Assembly: GCA_021794595.1 (NCBI GenBank)
Contig: JAJYQN010000133.1
Location: 32,775-96,774 of the forward strand
Source of the DNA: Pseudomonadota bacterium
GTDB lineage: Bacteria > Pseudomonadota > Gammaproteobacteria > Acidiferrobacterales > Acidiferrobacteraceae
Length of the DNA stretch: 64,000 bases
Direction of reading: 5' to 3'
The notes under the pieces were generated by a model. That model worked only from the letters and a program-made list of their open reading frames with translations. It was not told where the DNA came from and made no database searches. Positions within the stretch are counted from its first letter, which is position 1; every line of letters starts with the position of its first letter. The position numbers and the translations under genes are program-made. Positions 39,034 through 48,980 of the stretch are shown here, piece by piece.

Positions 39034-39900
39034 CTGAGCCTTGAACTTACCCTGACAGTCCCCGGGACACGGGTCGACGTCGTAGGCCAATTGCTCGAAG
39101 CGAGCGGCGCCTACGCCTTACGTTTCGAGGAGGCGGGTGGGCCGGCCCTCTACGACGAGGGGCTTGCCGGCGAACCGCGCTATTGGCCAAAGACCAGCGT
39201 GGTGGCGTTTTTTTTGAGTCAGGCGGCGGCCGACTTCGCAAACCATGTCCTGAAAGAGGAAGGCGTCGACATCGGCATGAGGACGGTGGTGGACGAGGGT
39301 TGGGAGGGGCTCGCGCGCTTGGCGTGGCAACCGTTCGCCATCCTTGACGATCTGTGGATTTACCCCAACGATAGGGAGGCGCCGGCCGGGTGCTTGGCCA
39401 TCCATCTCGACCCAGGCCTGGCCTTTGGGACCGGTACCCATCCTACGACCCGCTTATGCCTGCAGTGGCTCTATCGGTCACTGAAAGAGCGTGATGCGGC
39501 CAACACGACAGTCCTGGACTTCGGCTGCGGCTCGGGCATCCTCGCCATTACCGCCCTGCGACTGGGCGGCGCCCGCGCCTTGGGTATCGACATCGACCCC
39601 TTAGCCCTCGAGTCCGCGCAGCACAACGCCGTGCGCAACGGCGTGGCGGCCCGCATGCAGACCCGCTGCCCTCCGCTGACCGCCGACGAGCGCTTTGATC
39701 TGGTGGTCGCCAATATTCTGGCCGAACCGCTAATCGCGCATAAGCCGACCCTCGACCGCGCCTTGGCGGTCGGCGGCCGTCTGGCCTTGTCAGGCATCCT
39801 CGAGGACCAAGCGGAGCGTGTCCGGGCCGCGTTCCCCGAGTTTGACTTGGCGCTTACGATCGACGAGGACTGGTGTCTCCTCGAGGGCGGGCGGCGGTGA
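39034..39900 (+). CDS. prmA: Ribosomal protein L11 methyltransferase, probable CTG start
   Basis: SAM-dependent trimethylation of ribosomal protein L11. FGTGTHPTTRLCLQWL, LDFGCGSGILAI (SAM motif I) and VVANILAEPL are diagnostic. The first standard start codon in frame is a TTG at 39091, but upstream in-frame sequence encodes LSLELTLTVPGTRVDVVGQ, the normal PrmA N-terminal strand, with no ATG, GTG or TTG. A CTG at 39034, just after AAGGGATGAGG, restores a usual length of about 288 residues. The start is therefore inferred. Confidence 0.93.
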   Translation: MSLELTLTVPGTRVDVVGQLLEASGAYALRFEEAGGPALYDEGLAGEPRYWPKTSVVAFFLSQAAADFANHVLKEEGVDIGMRTVVDEGWEGLARLAWQPFAILDDLWIYPNDREAPAGCLAIHLDPGLAFGTGTHPTTRLCLQWLYRSLKERDAANTTVLDFGCGSGILAITALRLGGARALGIDIDPLALESAQHNAVRNGVAARMQTRCPPLTADERFDLVVANILAEPLIAHKPTLDRALAVGGRLALSGILEDQAERVRAAFPEFDLALTIDEDWCLLEGGRR

Positions 39901-40535
39901 TTTTGACTCAATGCCCCTCCTGTCGCACCCTGTTTCGCCTCGACGAGGAGGGACTGGACAGCTGCGGCGGCGCAGTTCGCTGCGGTCAATGCGGGGCGGT
40001 GTTTCAAGCGGAGGTCTACCGCATTAACGAAGGCGGGACGGCAACCACATCCCCGGTCCCGCAGGCCCGCAGGCGCTGGCCACTCGCCTTGCTGGCGACC
40101 CTTTTGACCCTAACGCTTGCCGCTCAGATCCTGTATCTGACCCGCAACCGGATTGCGAGTCTGCGCGTCATGCGCCCCGCGATCCGTGCCTTGTGCGGAC
40201 AAGGGCGTTGTCGCCTCCGGCATCCCACGGCGCTTGGCGATTACCGCCTGAGCCATCCGCAGGTGGACTTGGGGACCAAAAACGGTCTTCTCCATATCCA
40301 CGCGGAGCTCATCAACGAGGCCCCGTTTCGGCAATCTTTGCCGCTTTTGTCGGTGACCCTCCTTGGGGCCTCGCACGCCATTCTCGCGCGCGCCAATTAC
40401 CGGGAACAGGCCTACCTTCGCCACCCACGAGCGAGCCTCGCGACACGAAAAGGAGCCCGTGTCAGGCTTTTGCTACACATCCCCTCGAACGCGTCTGGTT
40501 ATCGATTGGCCTTATTTCCGACCCGCCAAGAATAG
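39897..40535 (+). CDS. MJ0042-type zinc-ribbon, DUF3426 membrane protein
   Basis: 212 residues from a GTG overlapping the prmA stop. An N-terminal zinc ribbon (CPSCRTLF and CGQCGAVFQ), one membrane helix (LALLATLLTLTLAAQILYL, about residues 65-83), and a C-terminal beta domain (DUF3426). Role unknown; the family regularly sits beside prmA and dusB. Confidence 0.88.
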   Translation: MILTQCPSCRTLFRLDEEGLDSCGGAVRCGQCGAVFQAEVYRINEGGTATTSPVPQARRRWPLALLATLLTLTLAAQILYLTRNRIASLRVMRPAIRALCGQGRCRLRHPTALGDYRLSHPQVDLGTKNGLLHIHAELINEAPFRQSLPLLSVTLLGASHAILARANYREQAYLRHPRASLATRKGARVRLLLHIPSNASGYRLALFPTRQE

Positions 40536-40590
40536 GCCTCCCCGTTACCAAGATTTCTCGGTATGATGATTGCCTTCCCGGACTCGACTC

Positions 40591-41571
40591 ATGCGCATCG
40601 GACCTTACAGCCTCAAAAACACGCTTTTCGTGGCCCCCATGGCCGGGGTCACGGACCGGCCTTTCCGCGTACTCTGTCGGCAGCTTGGCGCCGGGATGGC
40701 GGTATCGGAAATGGTGGCTTCGAACTCCTTGCTCTACGGTTCCGAAAAGACCCGCCGACGTGCCGACCACGCGGGCGAACCTGAGCCGAAATCCATACAA
40801 ATCGCCGGCGCAGATCCCGATATGCTGGCCCAGGCGGCCCGCTACAACGTGGACCACGGGGCCCAAATCATCGACATTAATATGGGCTGTCCCGCGAAGA
40901 AGGTTTGCAACGTCATGGCCGGCTCGGCCTTGTTGCGCGACCCGACTTTAGTGGAACGGCTGTTGGTAGCGGTGGTTCGGGCCATCGACGTCCCCGTGAC
41001 TCTCAAGATTCGCACCGGCTGGGACCGGGATCACCGCAATGGCGTCGCCATAGCCAAACTGGCCGAATCGTGCGGCGTGGCCTTGCTCTCGGTCCACGGA
41101 CGCACGCGATCGTGCTTTTTCGAGGGCGCAGCGGAATACGAGACCATTGCCGCCATAAAGGCCGCCGTCAAGATTCCGGTGATCGCGAACGGCGACATCG
41201 ATAGCCCGGAAAAGGCCAAGATGGTCCTCGACGTAACCGGTGCCGACGGCCTTATGATCGGGCGCGCGGCCCAAGGGCGGCCATGGATCTTCCGCGAGAT
41301 CGACCACTTTTTACAGACCGGGGAAAAGCTCCCTCCCCCGAGCCGCGAGGAACTCTACCGCGTGCTTATGGGCCATCTCGAGACGCTCTATGCATTCTAC
41401 GGAGAGCACACTGGCGTGCGCGTAGCGCGCAAGCACATCGGGTGGTACAGCAAGGGTCTGCACGGCGGCGCCAGTTTTCGTCACACGATCAACCAAGCCG
41501 AAACGATCTCGGAACAGAAACGGCTTTTGGAAACCTTCTTTACCCAAGGCTTTGAAGGACTGGCGGCATGA
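40591..41571 (+). CDS. dusB: tRNA-dihydrouridine synthase B
   Basis: 326-residue FMN enzyme: VAPMAGVTDRPFR, the catalytic-Cys region INMGCPAKKVCN, LKIRTGWD, SVHGRTR and IANGDIDSPEKA. The ATG at 40591 is used; an earlier TTG would add seven residues. It overlaps fis by four bases, the conserved dusB-fis operon. Confidence 0.97.
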   Translation: MRIGPYSLKNTLFVAPMAGVTDRPFRVLCRQLGAGMAVSEMVASNSLLYGSEKTRRRADHAGEPEPKSIQIAGADPDMLAQAARYNVDHGAQIIDINMGCPAKKVCNVMAGSALLRDPTLVERLLVAVVRAIDVPVTLKIRTGWDRDHRNGVAIAKLAESCGVALLSVHGRTRSCFFEGAAEYETIAAIKAAVKIPVIANGDIDSPEKAKMVLDVTGADGLMIGRAAQGRPWIFREIDHFLQTGEKLPPPSREELYRVLMGHLETLYAFYGEHTGVRVARKHIGWYSKGLHGGASFRHTINQAETISEQKRLLETFFTQGFEGLAA

Positions 41572-41873
41572 GCCACGATTCGCAGGGCAAGACTGGTCAG
41601 GGGCCGCTGGCCAATTGTGTGCGTCACGCCATCGAACGTTACTTTAAAGACCTCCACGGCCAATGCCCGGGCACGGCCCTGTACGAGCAAGTCATGGCGC
41701 AGGTCGAGGCACCGCTTGTCGAAACGGTGATGCGCCACGTCAATTACAATCAATGCCAAGCAGCCAAAATCCTCGGCATCAATCGCAATACGCTCAGAAA
41801 GAAGCTGTTGGCCTACGGCCTTAACGGGCGTTCGGATAACCTCTCCCCCTCATCCAGTGAAAATCTTCCATGA
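41568..41873 (+). CDS. fis: Nucleoid-associated DNA-binding protein Fis
   Basis: 101-residue dimeric regulator. The C-terminal helix-turn-helix is unmistakable: NYNQCQAAKILGINRNTLRK near residues 60-79. It overlaps both dusB and purH by 4 bases. Confidence 0.97.
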   Translation: MSHDSQGKTGQGPLANCVRHAIERYFKDLHGQCPGTALYEQVMAQVEAPLVETVMRHVNYNQCQAAKILGINRNTLRKKLLAYGLNGRSDNLSPSSSENLP

Positions 41874-43417
41874 AAAGAGCCCTTATTAGCGTGTCGGATA
41901 AGACCGGCATTATCGATCTTGCCCACGCGCTGACAGCGGCGCGCGTGGAAATCCTGTCCACCGGCGGAACGGCCGCGCTGCTTATGTCGGCAGGCATTCC
42001 GGTGATCGACGTGGCGACCTACACCGGCTTTCCGGAAATGCTCGACGGACGCCTGAAGACCCTTCACCCGCGCATCCATGGGGGGCTTTTAGGACGACCG
42101 AACCGGCCCAGCGACCAAAAGGCGATGCATGCCGCGGGGATCGAGGGCATAGACCTCTTGGTCGTCAACCTCTACCCCTTCGAGCGCGCGAGCCGGGATC
42201 CGCAAACCTCGTTCGAGGCGGCGGTCGAGCAAATCGATATCGGCGGACCGGCCATGCTGCGGTCGGCGGCCAAGAATCACAACTATGTCATCCCGATCGT
42301 CGACAGCGCCGATTACGACCTCCTGATCAAGGCCGTGCGCGGCGAGACGACCATAAGCCCCGAGATCCGCCGCCGACTCGCGGCCAAGGTCTTTGCGCAT
42401 ACCTCCCGCTACGACGGCCTCATAGCGCGTTACCTAAGCGGCGAGGGTGAAGACGAGGACGTCTTTCCCGACACCCTGCGGCTATCCTTTACGAAGCGCT
42501 TTTCGATGCGTTACGGGGAAAACCCTCACCAGCGCGCGGCGTTTTATGAGGAACCGGGGGCGACCGTTGCGTCCATCGCCCAGGCCACCAAGATTCAGGG
42601 CAAGGAGCTGTCGTTTAACAATATGACCGATGCCGATGCCGCCCTGGAGTGCGTGCGCGCCTTCGCGGAACCGGCCTGCGTCATCGTAAAGCATGCAAAC
42701 CCCTGTGGCGCGGCGCTTGGGGCCAACATTCGCGAGGCCTACGAACAGGCCTATGCCACCGACCCCACGTCGGCATTCGGGGGCATCATCGCCTTTAACC
42801 GACCGCTCGACGAAGAAACGGCGTCCGCCATACTCGCCAAGCAATTTGTCGAAGTGATCATAAGCCCCGAGGTGAACAGTGGGGCGGCGCGGCTTCTTTC
42901 CGGAAAGCCCAATATCCGGGTCCTTGTCGTCACCATGGACCAAGCCATGCACAAGGGCCTCGATTATCGGCGCGTGAGTGGCGGCCTTCTGGTACAGGAT
43001 CGCGATATCCCGGAGACCGAGGTCACGCTGACCTTGGTCAGCCAACGCGCCCCGCGCGCGAGCGAACAGCGCGACCTGGTATTTGCGTGGCGCATCGCCC
43101 AATTCGTCAAATCAAACGCGATCGTGTTCGCGCGCGACGGGCGAACGATAGGCATAGGTGCCGGGCAAATGAGTCGGGTTGATAGCGCCCGCGTCGCGGT
43201 CTGGAAGGCCCAGGAAGCGGGGCTTTCGGTAACCGGCACGGTCATGGCCTCGGACGCCTACTTTCCGTTTCGGGACGGTCTTGATAGTGCCGCCAAGGCC
43301 GGTGTCACTGCGGTGATCCAGCCCGGCGGCTCGGTACGCGACCCCGAAGTGATCGCGGCCGCCTGCGAACACGACATCGCGATGGTCTTCACCGGCCGCC
43401 GCCACTTTCGGCATTGA
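41870..43417 (+). CDS. purH: Bifunctional AICAR formyltransferase / IMP cyclohydrolase
   Basis: Last two steps of IMP synthesis; 515 residues. N-terminal cyclohydrolase ([39 protein letters not shown]), then the formyltransferase with the catalytic [11 protein letters not shown] and [13 protein letters not shown]. It overlaps fis upstream and nearly touches purD downstream. Confidence 0.98.
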   Translation: MKRALISVSDKTGIIDLAHALTAARVEILSTGGTAALLMSAGIPVIDVATYTGFPEMLDGRLKTLHPRIHGGLLGRPNRPSDQKAMHAAGIEGIDLLVVNLYPFERASRDPQTSFEAAVEQIDIGGPAMLRSAAKNHNYVIPIVDSADYDLLIKAVRGETTISPEIRRRLAAKVFAHTSRYDGLIARYLSGEGEDEDVFPDTLRLSFTKRFSMRYGENPHQRAAFYEEPGATVASIAQATKIQGKELSFNNMTDADAALECVRAFAEPACVIVKHANPCGAALGANIREAYEQAYATDPTSAFGGIIAFNRPLDEETASAILAKQFVEVIISPEVNSGAARLLSGKPNIRVLVVTMDQAMHKGLDYRRVSGGLLVQDRDIPETEVTLTLVSQRAPRASEQRDLVFAWRIAQFVKSNAIVFARDGRTIGIGAGQMSRVDSARVAVWKAQEAGLSVTGTVMASDAYFPFRDGLDSAAKAGVTAVIQPGGSVRDPEVIAAACEHDIAMVFTGRRHFRH

Positions 43418-43419
43418 TC

Positions 43420-44694
43420 ATGAAGATTTTGATCGTGGGTTCGGGCGGACGGGAACACGCCTTGGCGTGGAAAATGGCCTGCTCGCCGCGCGTCTCCGAG
43501 GTGCTTGTGGCGCCTGGTAACGCCGGCACGGCCTTGGAAGCAAAGACCCGTAATCTGCCTTTGGCCGTCGACGACTTCGACGGACTCGTGGCGGCCGCCA
43601 AAAAGGAGGGCGTGGCCTTCACCATCGTGGGACCGGAGGCGCCGCTCGTCGCAGGTCTCGTCGACCGCTTTGCGAACGAAGGGCTGCTCTGCCTCGGACC
43701 CACGGCCAGAGCCGCCCAGCTCGAGGGTTCCAAAAGCCACGCGAAGGCCTTCCTGGAACGTCACAAGATCCCCACGGCCCGCTACCAAAGCTTTACCGAC
43801 CTTGAAAGCGCCCGGCGTTATCTGGCCACCCACCCCGGCCCCCAGGTCGTCAAGGCCGATGGGCTTGCCGCCGGCAAGGGGGTCGTGGTCGCCGACGATT
43901 CGGCGGAAGCGGAGGCGGCGGCGGCCAGCATGCTGGCTGGGGCCTTCGGTGCTGCGAGCGCGAAGATCGTCATTGAGGAGCGGCTCGTGGGAGTAGAGGC
44001 GAGCTTTATCGTGCTCGCCGACGGGCTGCGTTATGTGGCCTTCCCCACATCCGAAGATCACAAGCGACGGGATGACGGCGATAAGGGGCCCAACACCGGC
44101 GGCATGGGGGCGTTCTCCCCGGCCTCGGCTGTGACGGCGGAGCTCGAAAAGACGATACGAGAGACCATTATCGAGCCGACCTTACGCGGGCTTGCCGCAG
44201 ACGGTCATCACTACCGGGGCTTCCTGTACGCAGGCCTTATGATCACAGACGAGGGGCCCAAGGTCCTTGAGTTTAACTGCCGGTTCGGGGATCCCGAGAC
44301 CCAGCCCTTGATGATGCGTCTAAAATCCGACCTCCTGCCACTTATCGAGGCCGCCTTTTCGGGCCAACTGTCCGAGGAACTCGTACAATTTGATCCGCGC
44401 CCGGCCTTGTGCGTGGTCTTGGCCGCCCCCGGCTACCCCGGACCGATCCGCGAAGGCGCCGAGATCACGGGGCTCGACCATCAAGAAGATCCGGATACCC
44501 GGGTCTTCCATAGCGGCACGCGCGACGAAAACGGGCACATCGTGGCGCGCGGCGGGCGCGTGCTCGGGGTCACGAGTCGAGGAGAGACCATGGACATGGC
44601 CCGGGCCCGCGCCTATCAACGGGTTCGCGCCATAGGCTTCGCCGATGCCGTCTATCGTCGCGACATCGGCCAACGTTTCGGCGGTCGGTCTTGA
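43420..44694 (+). CDS. purD: Phosphoribosylamine-glycine ligase
   Basis: 424-residue ATP-grasp enzyme. [42 protein letters not shown] and [18 protein letters not shown] are canonical. ATG at 43420; a TTG at 43414 overlapping purH is the alternative. Confidence 0.98.
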   Translation: MKILIVGSGGREHALAWKMACSPRVSEVLVAPGNAGTALEAKTRNLPLAVDDFDGLVAAAKKEGVAFTIVGPEAPLVAGLVDRFANEGLLCLGPTARAAQLEGSKSHAKAFLERHKIPTARYQSFTDLESARRYLATHPGPQVVKADGLAAGKGVVVADDSAEAEAAAASMLAGAFGAASAKIVIEERLVGVEASFIVLADGLRYVAFPTSEDHKRRDDGDKGPNTGGMGAFSPASAVTAELEKTIRETIIEPTLRGLAADGHHYRGFLYAGLMITDEGPKVLEFNCRFGDPETQPLMMRLKSDLLPLIEAAFSGQLSEELVQFDPRPALCVVLAAPGYPGPIREGAEITGLDHQEDPDTRVFHSGTRDENGHIVARGGRVLGVTSRGETMDMARARAYQRVRAIGFADAVYRRDIGQRFGGRS

Positions 44695-45293
44695 TCGAGG
44701 CCTGCGTAGGGCAAGCTCATGATAGTCGTGATGCCCGCGGGTCACGGCCGCTGTTACGACGCAGCCCGCGGGACGTCAGCGCCATAGTGCGCCGCGGGGG
44801 GGTCGTGGGCTACGCCGTCGAGGCCTGCTTTGGACTGGGCTGCGATCCCCGCAATCGGCGCGCCGTACAGCGTCTTCTGCGCCTCAAACGACGACCAGCG
44901 GCCAAGGGTCTTATTCTCATCGCCCGCCAGGCCGAGGCCTTGCGGCCCTACCTCAAGGAATTGCCGACCCATATCCTGGCGAGTTGGCCTGGTCCACATA
45001 CCTGGCTTGTAGAGGCGGGCCCGGCGCTTCCGGCCATCGTACGCGGCCGCCACATGACGGTAGCGGTGCGGGTCACGGCGCACCGGCAGGCCGCACAACT
45101 CGCGCGACTCTCTGGCGGCACACTGATTTCGACCAGTGCCAACCGCGCCCGACAAAAACCCGCGCGCCATTATCGGGACCTGTGCCGACGATTTGGGCGC
45201 GACTTGGATGCGATTCTCCTAGGGCGCATCGGGACACTGGCACGACCGACGCCGATCCGCGATGCCCGTAGCGGGCGCACCATTCGATCATGA
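44691..45293 (+). CDS. tsaC: TsaC/Sua5/YrdC-type threonylcarbamoyl-AMP synthase
   Basis: 200 residues. [16 protein letters not shown] and [14 protein letters not shown] match the YrdC RNA/ATP-binding fold; STSAN near residue 147 is a conserved nucleotide site. Makes threonylcarbamoyl-AMP for t6A tRNA modification. A TTG start at 44691 overlaps purD by 4 bases; the first about 25 residues look non-conserved. Confidence 0.9.
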   Translation: MIEACVGQAHDSRDARGSRPLLRRSPRDVSAIVRRGGVVGYAVEACFGLGCDPRNRRAVQRLLRLKRRPAAKGLILIARQAEALRPYLKELPTHILASWPGPHTWLVEAGPALPAIVRGRHMTVAVRVTAHRQAAQLARLSGGTLISTSANRARQKPARHYRDLCRRFGRDLDAILLGRIGTLARPTPIRDARSGRTIRS

Positions 45294-46201
45294 GCACCCA
45301 GCGGGACCTCGTCTGGAACACGCTCCGTCGGTTGCAAGACGATATCTGCGACCGCTTGGCCGCGCTCGACGGCCAAGGCCTGGGCTTTCGCGAAGAATGT
45401 TGGGATCGGACGGAGGGCGGCGGGGGCCGATCGCGGGTCTTAACGGGGGAGGTATTTGAGCAAGCGGGGGTGAATTTTTCCCACGTCTTTGGGGCCCGGC
45501 TGCCGCCGTCTGCCACTAAGCTGCGCCCGGAACTGGAAGGCGCGGCGTTTCACGCCTTGGGGCTGTCGCTCGTGATCCATCCGCGCAATCCCTATGTGCC
45601 GACAACCCACTGCAATCTGCGCTACTTCGAAGCGCTCACCGACCCTGTGACTTGGTGGTTCGGAGGGGGATTCGACCTCACACCCTATTATGGCTTCGGC
45701 GCTGACGCCCGCCACTGGCACAGTGAGGCGCATGATGCCTGCCAAAATTACGAGAGCGGCTCTTACGAGCGCTACAAGGCGTGGTGCGATGACTACTTTT
45801 TCATCAAACACCGTAACGAACCGCGCGGCATCGGAGGGCTCTTTTTCGATGATGTGAATAGCGGCGACTTTGCCAAGGACTGGGGCTTTGTGCAGAGTGT
45901 GGGCCAACACTTTTTGCCAGCCTACCTACCGATCGTGGAAAGGCGCAAAGCGACTCCCTACGGGGAGCGGGAGCGCGATTTTCAGCTCTACCGGAGGGGA
46001 CGCTATGTCGAGTTCAACTTGGTGTATGACCGAGGCACGCTGTTTGGGCTTCAGTCCGGGGGCCGGACCGAATCGATCCTGATGTCATTGCCGCCCGAGG
46101 TGCGCTTCCGTTATAACTGGCACCCAGAAGCCGGGACGCCGGAGGCCGCCCTCTATGACATCTACCTCAAACCCCGCAACTGGCTCACGTGGCCAGACTA
46201 A
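45290..46201 (+). CDS. hemF: Oxygen-dependent coproporphyrinogen III oxidase
   Basis: 303-residue aerobic haem-pathway enzyme. VHF-type motifs are seen: [45 protein letters not shown] and [18 protein letters not shown]. It overlaps tsaC by 4 bases. Requires oxygen, so the organism is at least partly aerobic. Confidence 0.98.
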   Translation: MSTQRDLVWNTLRRLQDDICDRLAALDGQGLGFREECWDRTEGGGGRSRVLTGEVFEQAGVNFSHVFGARLPPSATKLRPELEGAAFHALGLSLVIHPRNPYVPTTHCNLRYFEALTDPVTWWFGGGFDLTPYYGFGADARHWHSEAHDACQNYESGSYERYKAWCDDYFFIKHRNEPRGIGGLFFDDVNSGDFAKDWGFVQSVGQHFLPAYLPIVERRKATPYGERERDFQLYRRGRYVEFNLVYDRGTLFGLQSGGRTESILMSLPPEVRFRYNWHPEAGTPEAALYDIYLKPRNWLTWPD

Positions 46202-46231
46202 GGCCTATACTCTCCAGATGAGGGCCGGCTT

Positions 46232-46819
46232 GTGTCATTAAAAAGGATAGGAATCACGCTGTGCCTAGTGGTGACTACGTGGTATAGCCAGGGCGTCTAT
46301 GCCCGCAAGGAGCCGGTGCGATTATGGGCGCAGCTCAAGGAAGCGGCGATGATTCACGAGGGCCACGGCGCAAAGGACCTTTATGTCTTCTTCGATCCCG
46401 ACTGCCCATATTGCCACCAGCTCTACGAGAACCTTCAGCCGCTTATCGGACCGAAAGGGCTCGAGGTCAGGTGGCTTCCGGTCGGTATCCTGAAGCTCTC
46501 GAGCTTCGGCAAGGCGGCCCATCTTTTAGAGGCCAAAAACCCCGCTGTAGCACTCGCTCGCGCCGAAAGCGGATATCGCGATGGGCGGGGCCTTGCGGTG
46601 ACGCCGAGACGAGCGACCTTTAAGGTCGGCGCGGGTCTTGTACGCAATGCGCGCCTCCTGAATACCGCGGGCGGCAACGGCGTTCCTTTTCTCGTCTATA
46701 AAGATCAGGAAGGGCGAGTGCGAGCCGTGGTCGGCAATCCGCCGCGGGAGGCGCTTTTGCGCATCATCGCGCGCCTGAAGACCAGCGTTACAACGAAACA
46801 AAAAAGGGCAAGGCCATAA
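46232..46819 (+). CDS. Periplasmic DsbC/DsbG-like thiol-disulfide protein
   Basis: 195 residues from a GTG: signal peptide (IGITLCLVVTTWYSQGVYA), then a thioredoxin fold with FFDPDCPYCHQLY near residue 55 (CPYC) and cis-Pro GVPFLVY near residue 150. It lacks the N-terminal dimerisation domain of DsbC. It may be a substrate of the DsbD encoded 10 kb away. Confidence 0.85.
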   Translation: MSLKRIGITLCLVVTTWYSQGVYARKEPVRLWAQLKEAAMIHEGHGAKDLYVFFDPDCPYCHQLYENLQPLIGPKGLEVRWLPVGILKLSSFGKAAHLLEAKNPAVALARAESGYRDGRGLAVTPRRATFKVGAGLVRNARLLNTAGGNGVPFLVYKDQEGRVRAVVGNPPREALLRIIARLKTSVTTKQKRARP

Positions 46820-46982
46820 AGGCTAAAGAGCCAAGCGTCAGCCATACAGCCTGGGACACGAGCATGGGAAAAACGATGAGCGCCACACCACTGAAAAGCG
46901 CAACCCCGTGTCGCTGCTTGCGCCCGTAAACAAAATAGGCGGAACCGATCGTGCCAAAAATAAGACCGAGCATGAGATCCAT
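46788..46982 (-). CDS. Small two-helix membrane protein
   Basis: 64 residues from the ATG at 46982, with a perfect AGGAGG upstream. Two hydrophobic segments: LMLGLIFGTIGSAYFVYG and ALIVFPMLVSQAVWLTLGSL. The family was not named. A longer frame to 47108 is antisense to the next gene and is rejected. Confidence 0.75.
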   Translation of the reverse strand: MDLMLGLIFGTIGSAYFVYGRKQRHGVALFSGVALIVFPMLVSQAVWLTLGSLAFMALPFFVSL

Positions 46983-47544
46983 AACGCGCCTCCTCTTGAG
47001 TAAGTCCGGGGGCTGGCGGCAAGCCGCAGGCCTTCTGTGGTTCTTTCCCGGACTCTGGCAAACGCCGGCCTTGTTGGTTCTCCAGCATGTGCACAACGGG
47101 CAGAACATTGACTGGACGGTAGCCGCCCAGTCCGGCCAATATACGGCCCCTGTTCAAGGGCTCACGGTCTCGGGCTGGACGATCGTACCCGGCGCCACCG
47201 TAAGCGGCGCCGAACCGCCCGACCGGGTGGTGAAATTTTATGTCCAGGGGCGCATCAAGCCAAAGCTCCTCTGTTTGGTGGACGTCCGCTATTTTCCGTT
47301 AGGCAATCGCTGGCAGCCCTATTATCGCATGGATGAAGAGATGTTCTTCACCCATAAAGACGGCCGCTGGCTACCCCTTACCCTGATGAACGGCGTGCCG
47401 GCCCTCGTCACCTATACCCCAATCGGCTTTGCGAACGCCTCGGGCTACTACCGAGCGCTGAGTTTTGCGCGGACGACAGGCCCCATCACATTGGCCGGCT
47501 GGGACGTGGTGCGTGAACAGGCAAGTCCCTTCCCGGCGCCCTAG
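46972..47544 (+). CDS. Hypothetical secreted protein
   Basis: 190 residues from the ATG at 46972. N-terminus is basic then hydrophobic (ITRLLL ... AAGLLWFFPGLW), suggesting a signal peptide. The mature part is beta-rich and Trp/Tyr-rich. No family recognised. Its start overlaps the divergent small membrane gene's start. Alternative starts: 46951 (ATG) and 46996 (TTG). Confidence 0.6.
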   Translation: MRSITRLLLSKSGGWRQAAGLLWFFPGLWQTPALLVLQHVHNGQNIDWTVAAQSGQYTAPVQGLTVSGWTIVPGATVSGAEPPDRVVKFYVQGRIKPKLLCLVDVRYFPLGNRWQPYYRMDEEMFFTHKDGRWLPLTLMNGVPALVTYTPIGFANASGYYRALSFARTTGPITLAGWDVVREQASPFPAP

Positions 47545-47837
47545 AAAAGGCCTGCGCCTACGCGAGCCCCGGCCATTATTCTGTGGCGCACGGCCGGGGG
47601 CGGGGCGACAAACGCCCATGATTCAATATCCCCTCGAAGCAAACGCCGGTTGGCGTCTGGGTCCGGCGTTGAAAGGCGCCTTAGCACCTTTCGGGATCGC
47701 GCAAGGCAAGGCGCGCTCACGAACCTTGGGTAGCTCCCAAAAGGCTTGTGTCCACCAGCTTATGCGCATTCCTTCCTGGCGTGAGGGAGGATTTCATCAG
47801 GCGGCCTGCAAAAGGTCGTCGCGGCGCTGCTCGGCGA
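47545..47837. other. Non-coding / decayed region left of the IS256 relic
   Basis: A GC-rich inverted repeat (GCCCCGGCC ... GGCCGGGGGC, about 47565-47602) may terminate the preceding gene. The rest has no supported gene. Confidence 0.5.
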
Positions 47838-48057
47838 GGCACTCCCTATGAGTGAGCGGTTGTCTTCAAGCCAGGTCTCGTGGGTCTTTGCGCATAAGGC
47901 TCGGATTAGCCCCAGACACGATTCGGTGTTCGGGAAGAGCGCACCACCGGACACGGCGGCGGAGTCCTCGTTTAGGCCCTCCCGCCTATTGGTGGGCCTC
48001 AGGCGCCGGCCGCGCCATTCGGTTGTAAGCGACTCGGTGGGGAAGACCTGAGGATGA
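47838..48057 (-). pseudogene. IS256-family transposase relic, C-terminal part
   Basis: On the minus strand the translation gives RLRPTNRREGLNE, then ALFPNTESCLGLIRALC and THETWLEDNRSL, which follow the C-terminus of IS256-type transposases (R-T-T-N-x-x-E-R-L-N, then a hydrophobic FPN-x-x-S-x-L-R-L segment). Between them, a basic LRRRVRW stretch is in another frame, so at least two frameshifts have occurred. It ends at the VapC stop codon (48058), a likely junction. The catalytic DDE region is absent. Confidence 0.7.
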
Positions 48058-48453
48058 TTAGGCGGCCACGAAGCCCGGCAACTTGGTCGCCTTAGTGTCA
48101 AAGGAAGCGGTTGCCCGGCATCCGAGCCGCCGATTTTTGGCGCCAATCAGACAGTCCGCGAAGTCGGCAGCACTATCCTTCCAGAGAAAAAGCGCCTGTT
48201 CCATGGCGGGCTCGTCCTCGAATTGAACGTCCGCCGCACCCAGCAAGCCCGTTAGAGTTTCGATAATCTGATGCTTCGACACGGCGTATCGGCTCCGGAG
48301 CACCCATTCGGCTTCCATAATCACTAACTGATTGACGAAAACACGGCGACCTGCTGAAACTTCCCGCTTGATGAGCCTGCGTGCCCTTTCAAACTGGGCC
48401 TCGTCATCCCGCACCAGAAAACGGACCAGCACGTTGGTGTCGATTCCCAGCAT
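48058..48453 (-). CDS. PIN-domain toxin, VapC-like
   Basis: 131-residue putative ribonuclease. PIN acidic residues are visible: IDTNVLVRFL (Asp), IMEAEWVLRS (Glu) and DFADCLIG (Asp), with a final SFDTKATKL Asp. Its ATG overlaps the antitoxin stop by one base (TGATG). Targets are usually tRNA or rRNA; unknown here. Confidence 0.92.
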   Translation of the reverse strand: MLGIDTNVLVRFLVRDDEAQFERARRLIKREVSAGRRVFVNQLVIMEAEWVLRSRYAVSKHQIIETLTGLLGAADVQFEDEPAMEQALFLWKDSAADFADCLIGAKNRRLGCRATASFDTKATKLPGFVAA

Positions 48454-48671
48454 CAGCGTGACAGTTGCTCAACCGGAACCGGCTTCCGCCCTTTCTTATG
48501 CAGCACGCCCGCCAATTCCGTGAGACTCTTACTTTTCAAGCGCAGAACCACGGTGCCATCTGGCATGAGAGTGAAGGTCATTCGATCTCCCGCTTTCATG
48601 TGAAGGCTGTCTCTGATTTCCTTAGGGATGGTCGTTTGACCCTTGCTGGTCAGTGTGGCTTCGATGCTCAT
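48453..48671 (-). CDS. AbrB/MazE/SpoVT-type antitoxin, VapB-like
   Basis: 72 residues. Swapped-hairpin DNA-binding domain ATLTSKGQTTIPKEIRDSL at the N-terminus and a toxin-neutralising tail. GAGGA precedes the ATG. It probably represses its own operon through the palindrome just upstream. Confidence 0.92.
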   Translation of the reverse strand: MSIEATLTSKGQTTIPKEIRDSLHMKAGDRMTFTLMPDGTVVLRLKSKSLTELAGVLHKKGRKPVPVEQLSR

Positions 48672-48686
48672 CGCATAGTCCTCGCG

Positions 48687-48713
48687 TCCTTACTATATCA
48701 AGTATAGTAAGGA
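48687..48713. promoter_or_regulatory. VapB-type operator palindrome
   Basis: TCCTTACTATA-TCAAG-TATAGTAAGGA: perfect 11-bp arms with a 5-bp centre, 16 bases upstream of the antitoxin ATG. Also likely overlaps the promoter (TATA-rich). Confidence 0.85.
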
Positions 48714-48942
48714 CTGTGAAGAAAGGCAATTGGGCGACGGCGTCTCGCCGTCTGCCATAGGCGATATGCCTGAAGGTCCGGAGACGGCACCCTGGGCCGC
48801 TGCTGTGAGCGTAATTCCTGCGTCGGAAAGAGCTTACAAGCGGACCACATAAATCCCACACTGAACCCTAAAAAAATCGGTCTAGGCTTGGCGAGAGCGG
48901 CCCCATATTTGTCTTGGTGCCTATTTGTAAAAAGCCCTGTTA
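48714..48942. other. Spacer between divergent TA modules
   Basis: About 230 bp without a supported gene. Contains the hairpin GACGGCG-TCT-CGCCGTC (about 48735-48751). Short open frames look random. Confidence 0.5.
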
Positions 48943-48962
48943 GACTAGTCATATGACTAGTC
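48943..48962. promoter_or_regulatory. Phd-type operator palindrome
   Basis: GACTAGTC-ATAT-GACTAGTC: two copies of an 8-bp palindrome that together make a perfect 20-bp palindrome, 18 bases before the antitoxin ATG. Typical of a Phd/YefM autorepressor site. Confidence 0.85.
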
Positions 48963-48980
48963 ATTGAGGGAGTCTAAAAC

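Noticed and set aside
47760..48146. 128-codon minus-strand frame as an intact gene
   Set aside because: It starts inside VapC and only part of it matches a transposase, with frameshifts; treated as a relic.
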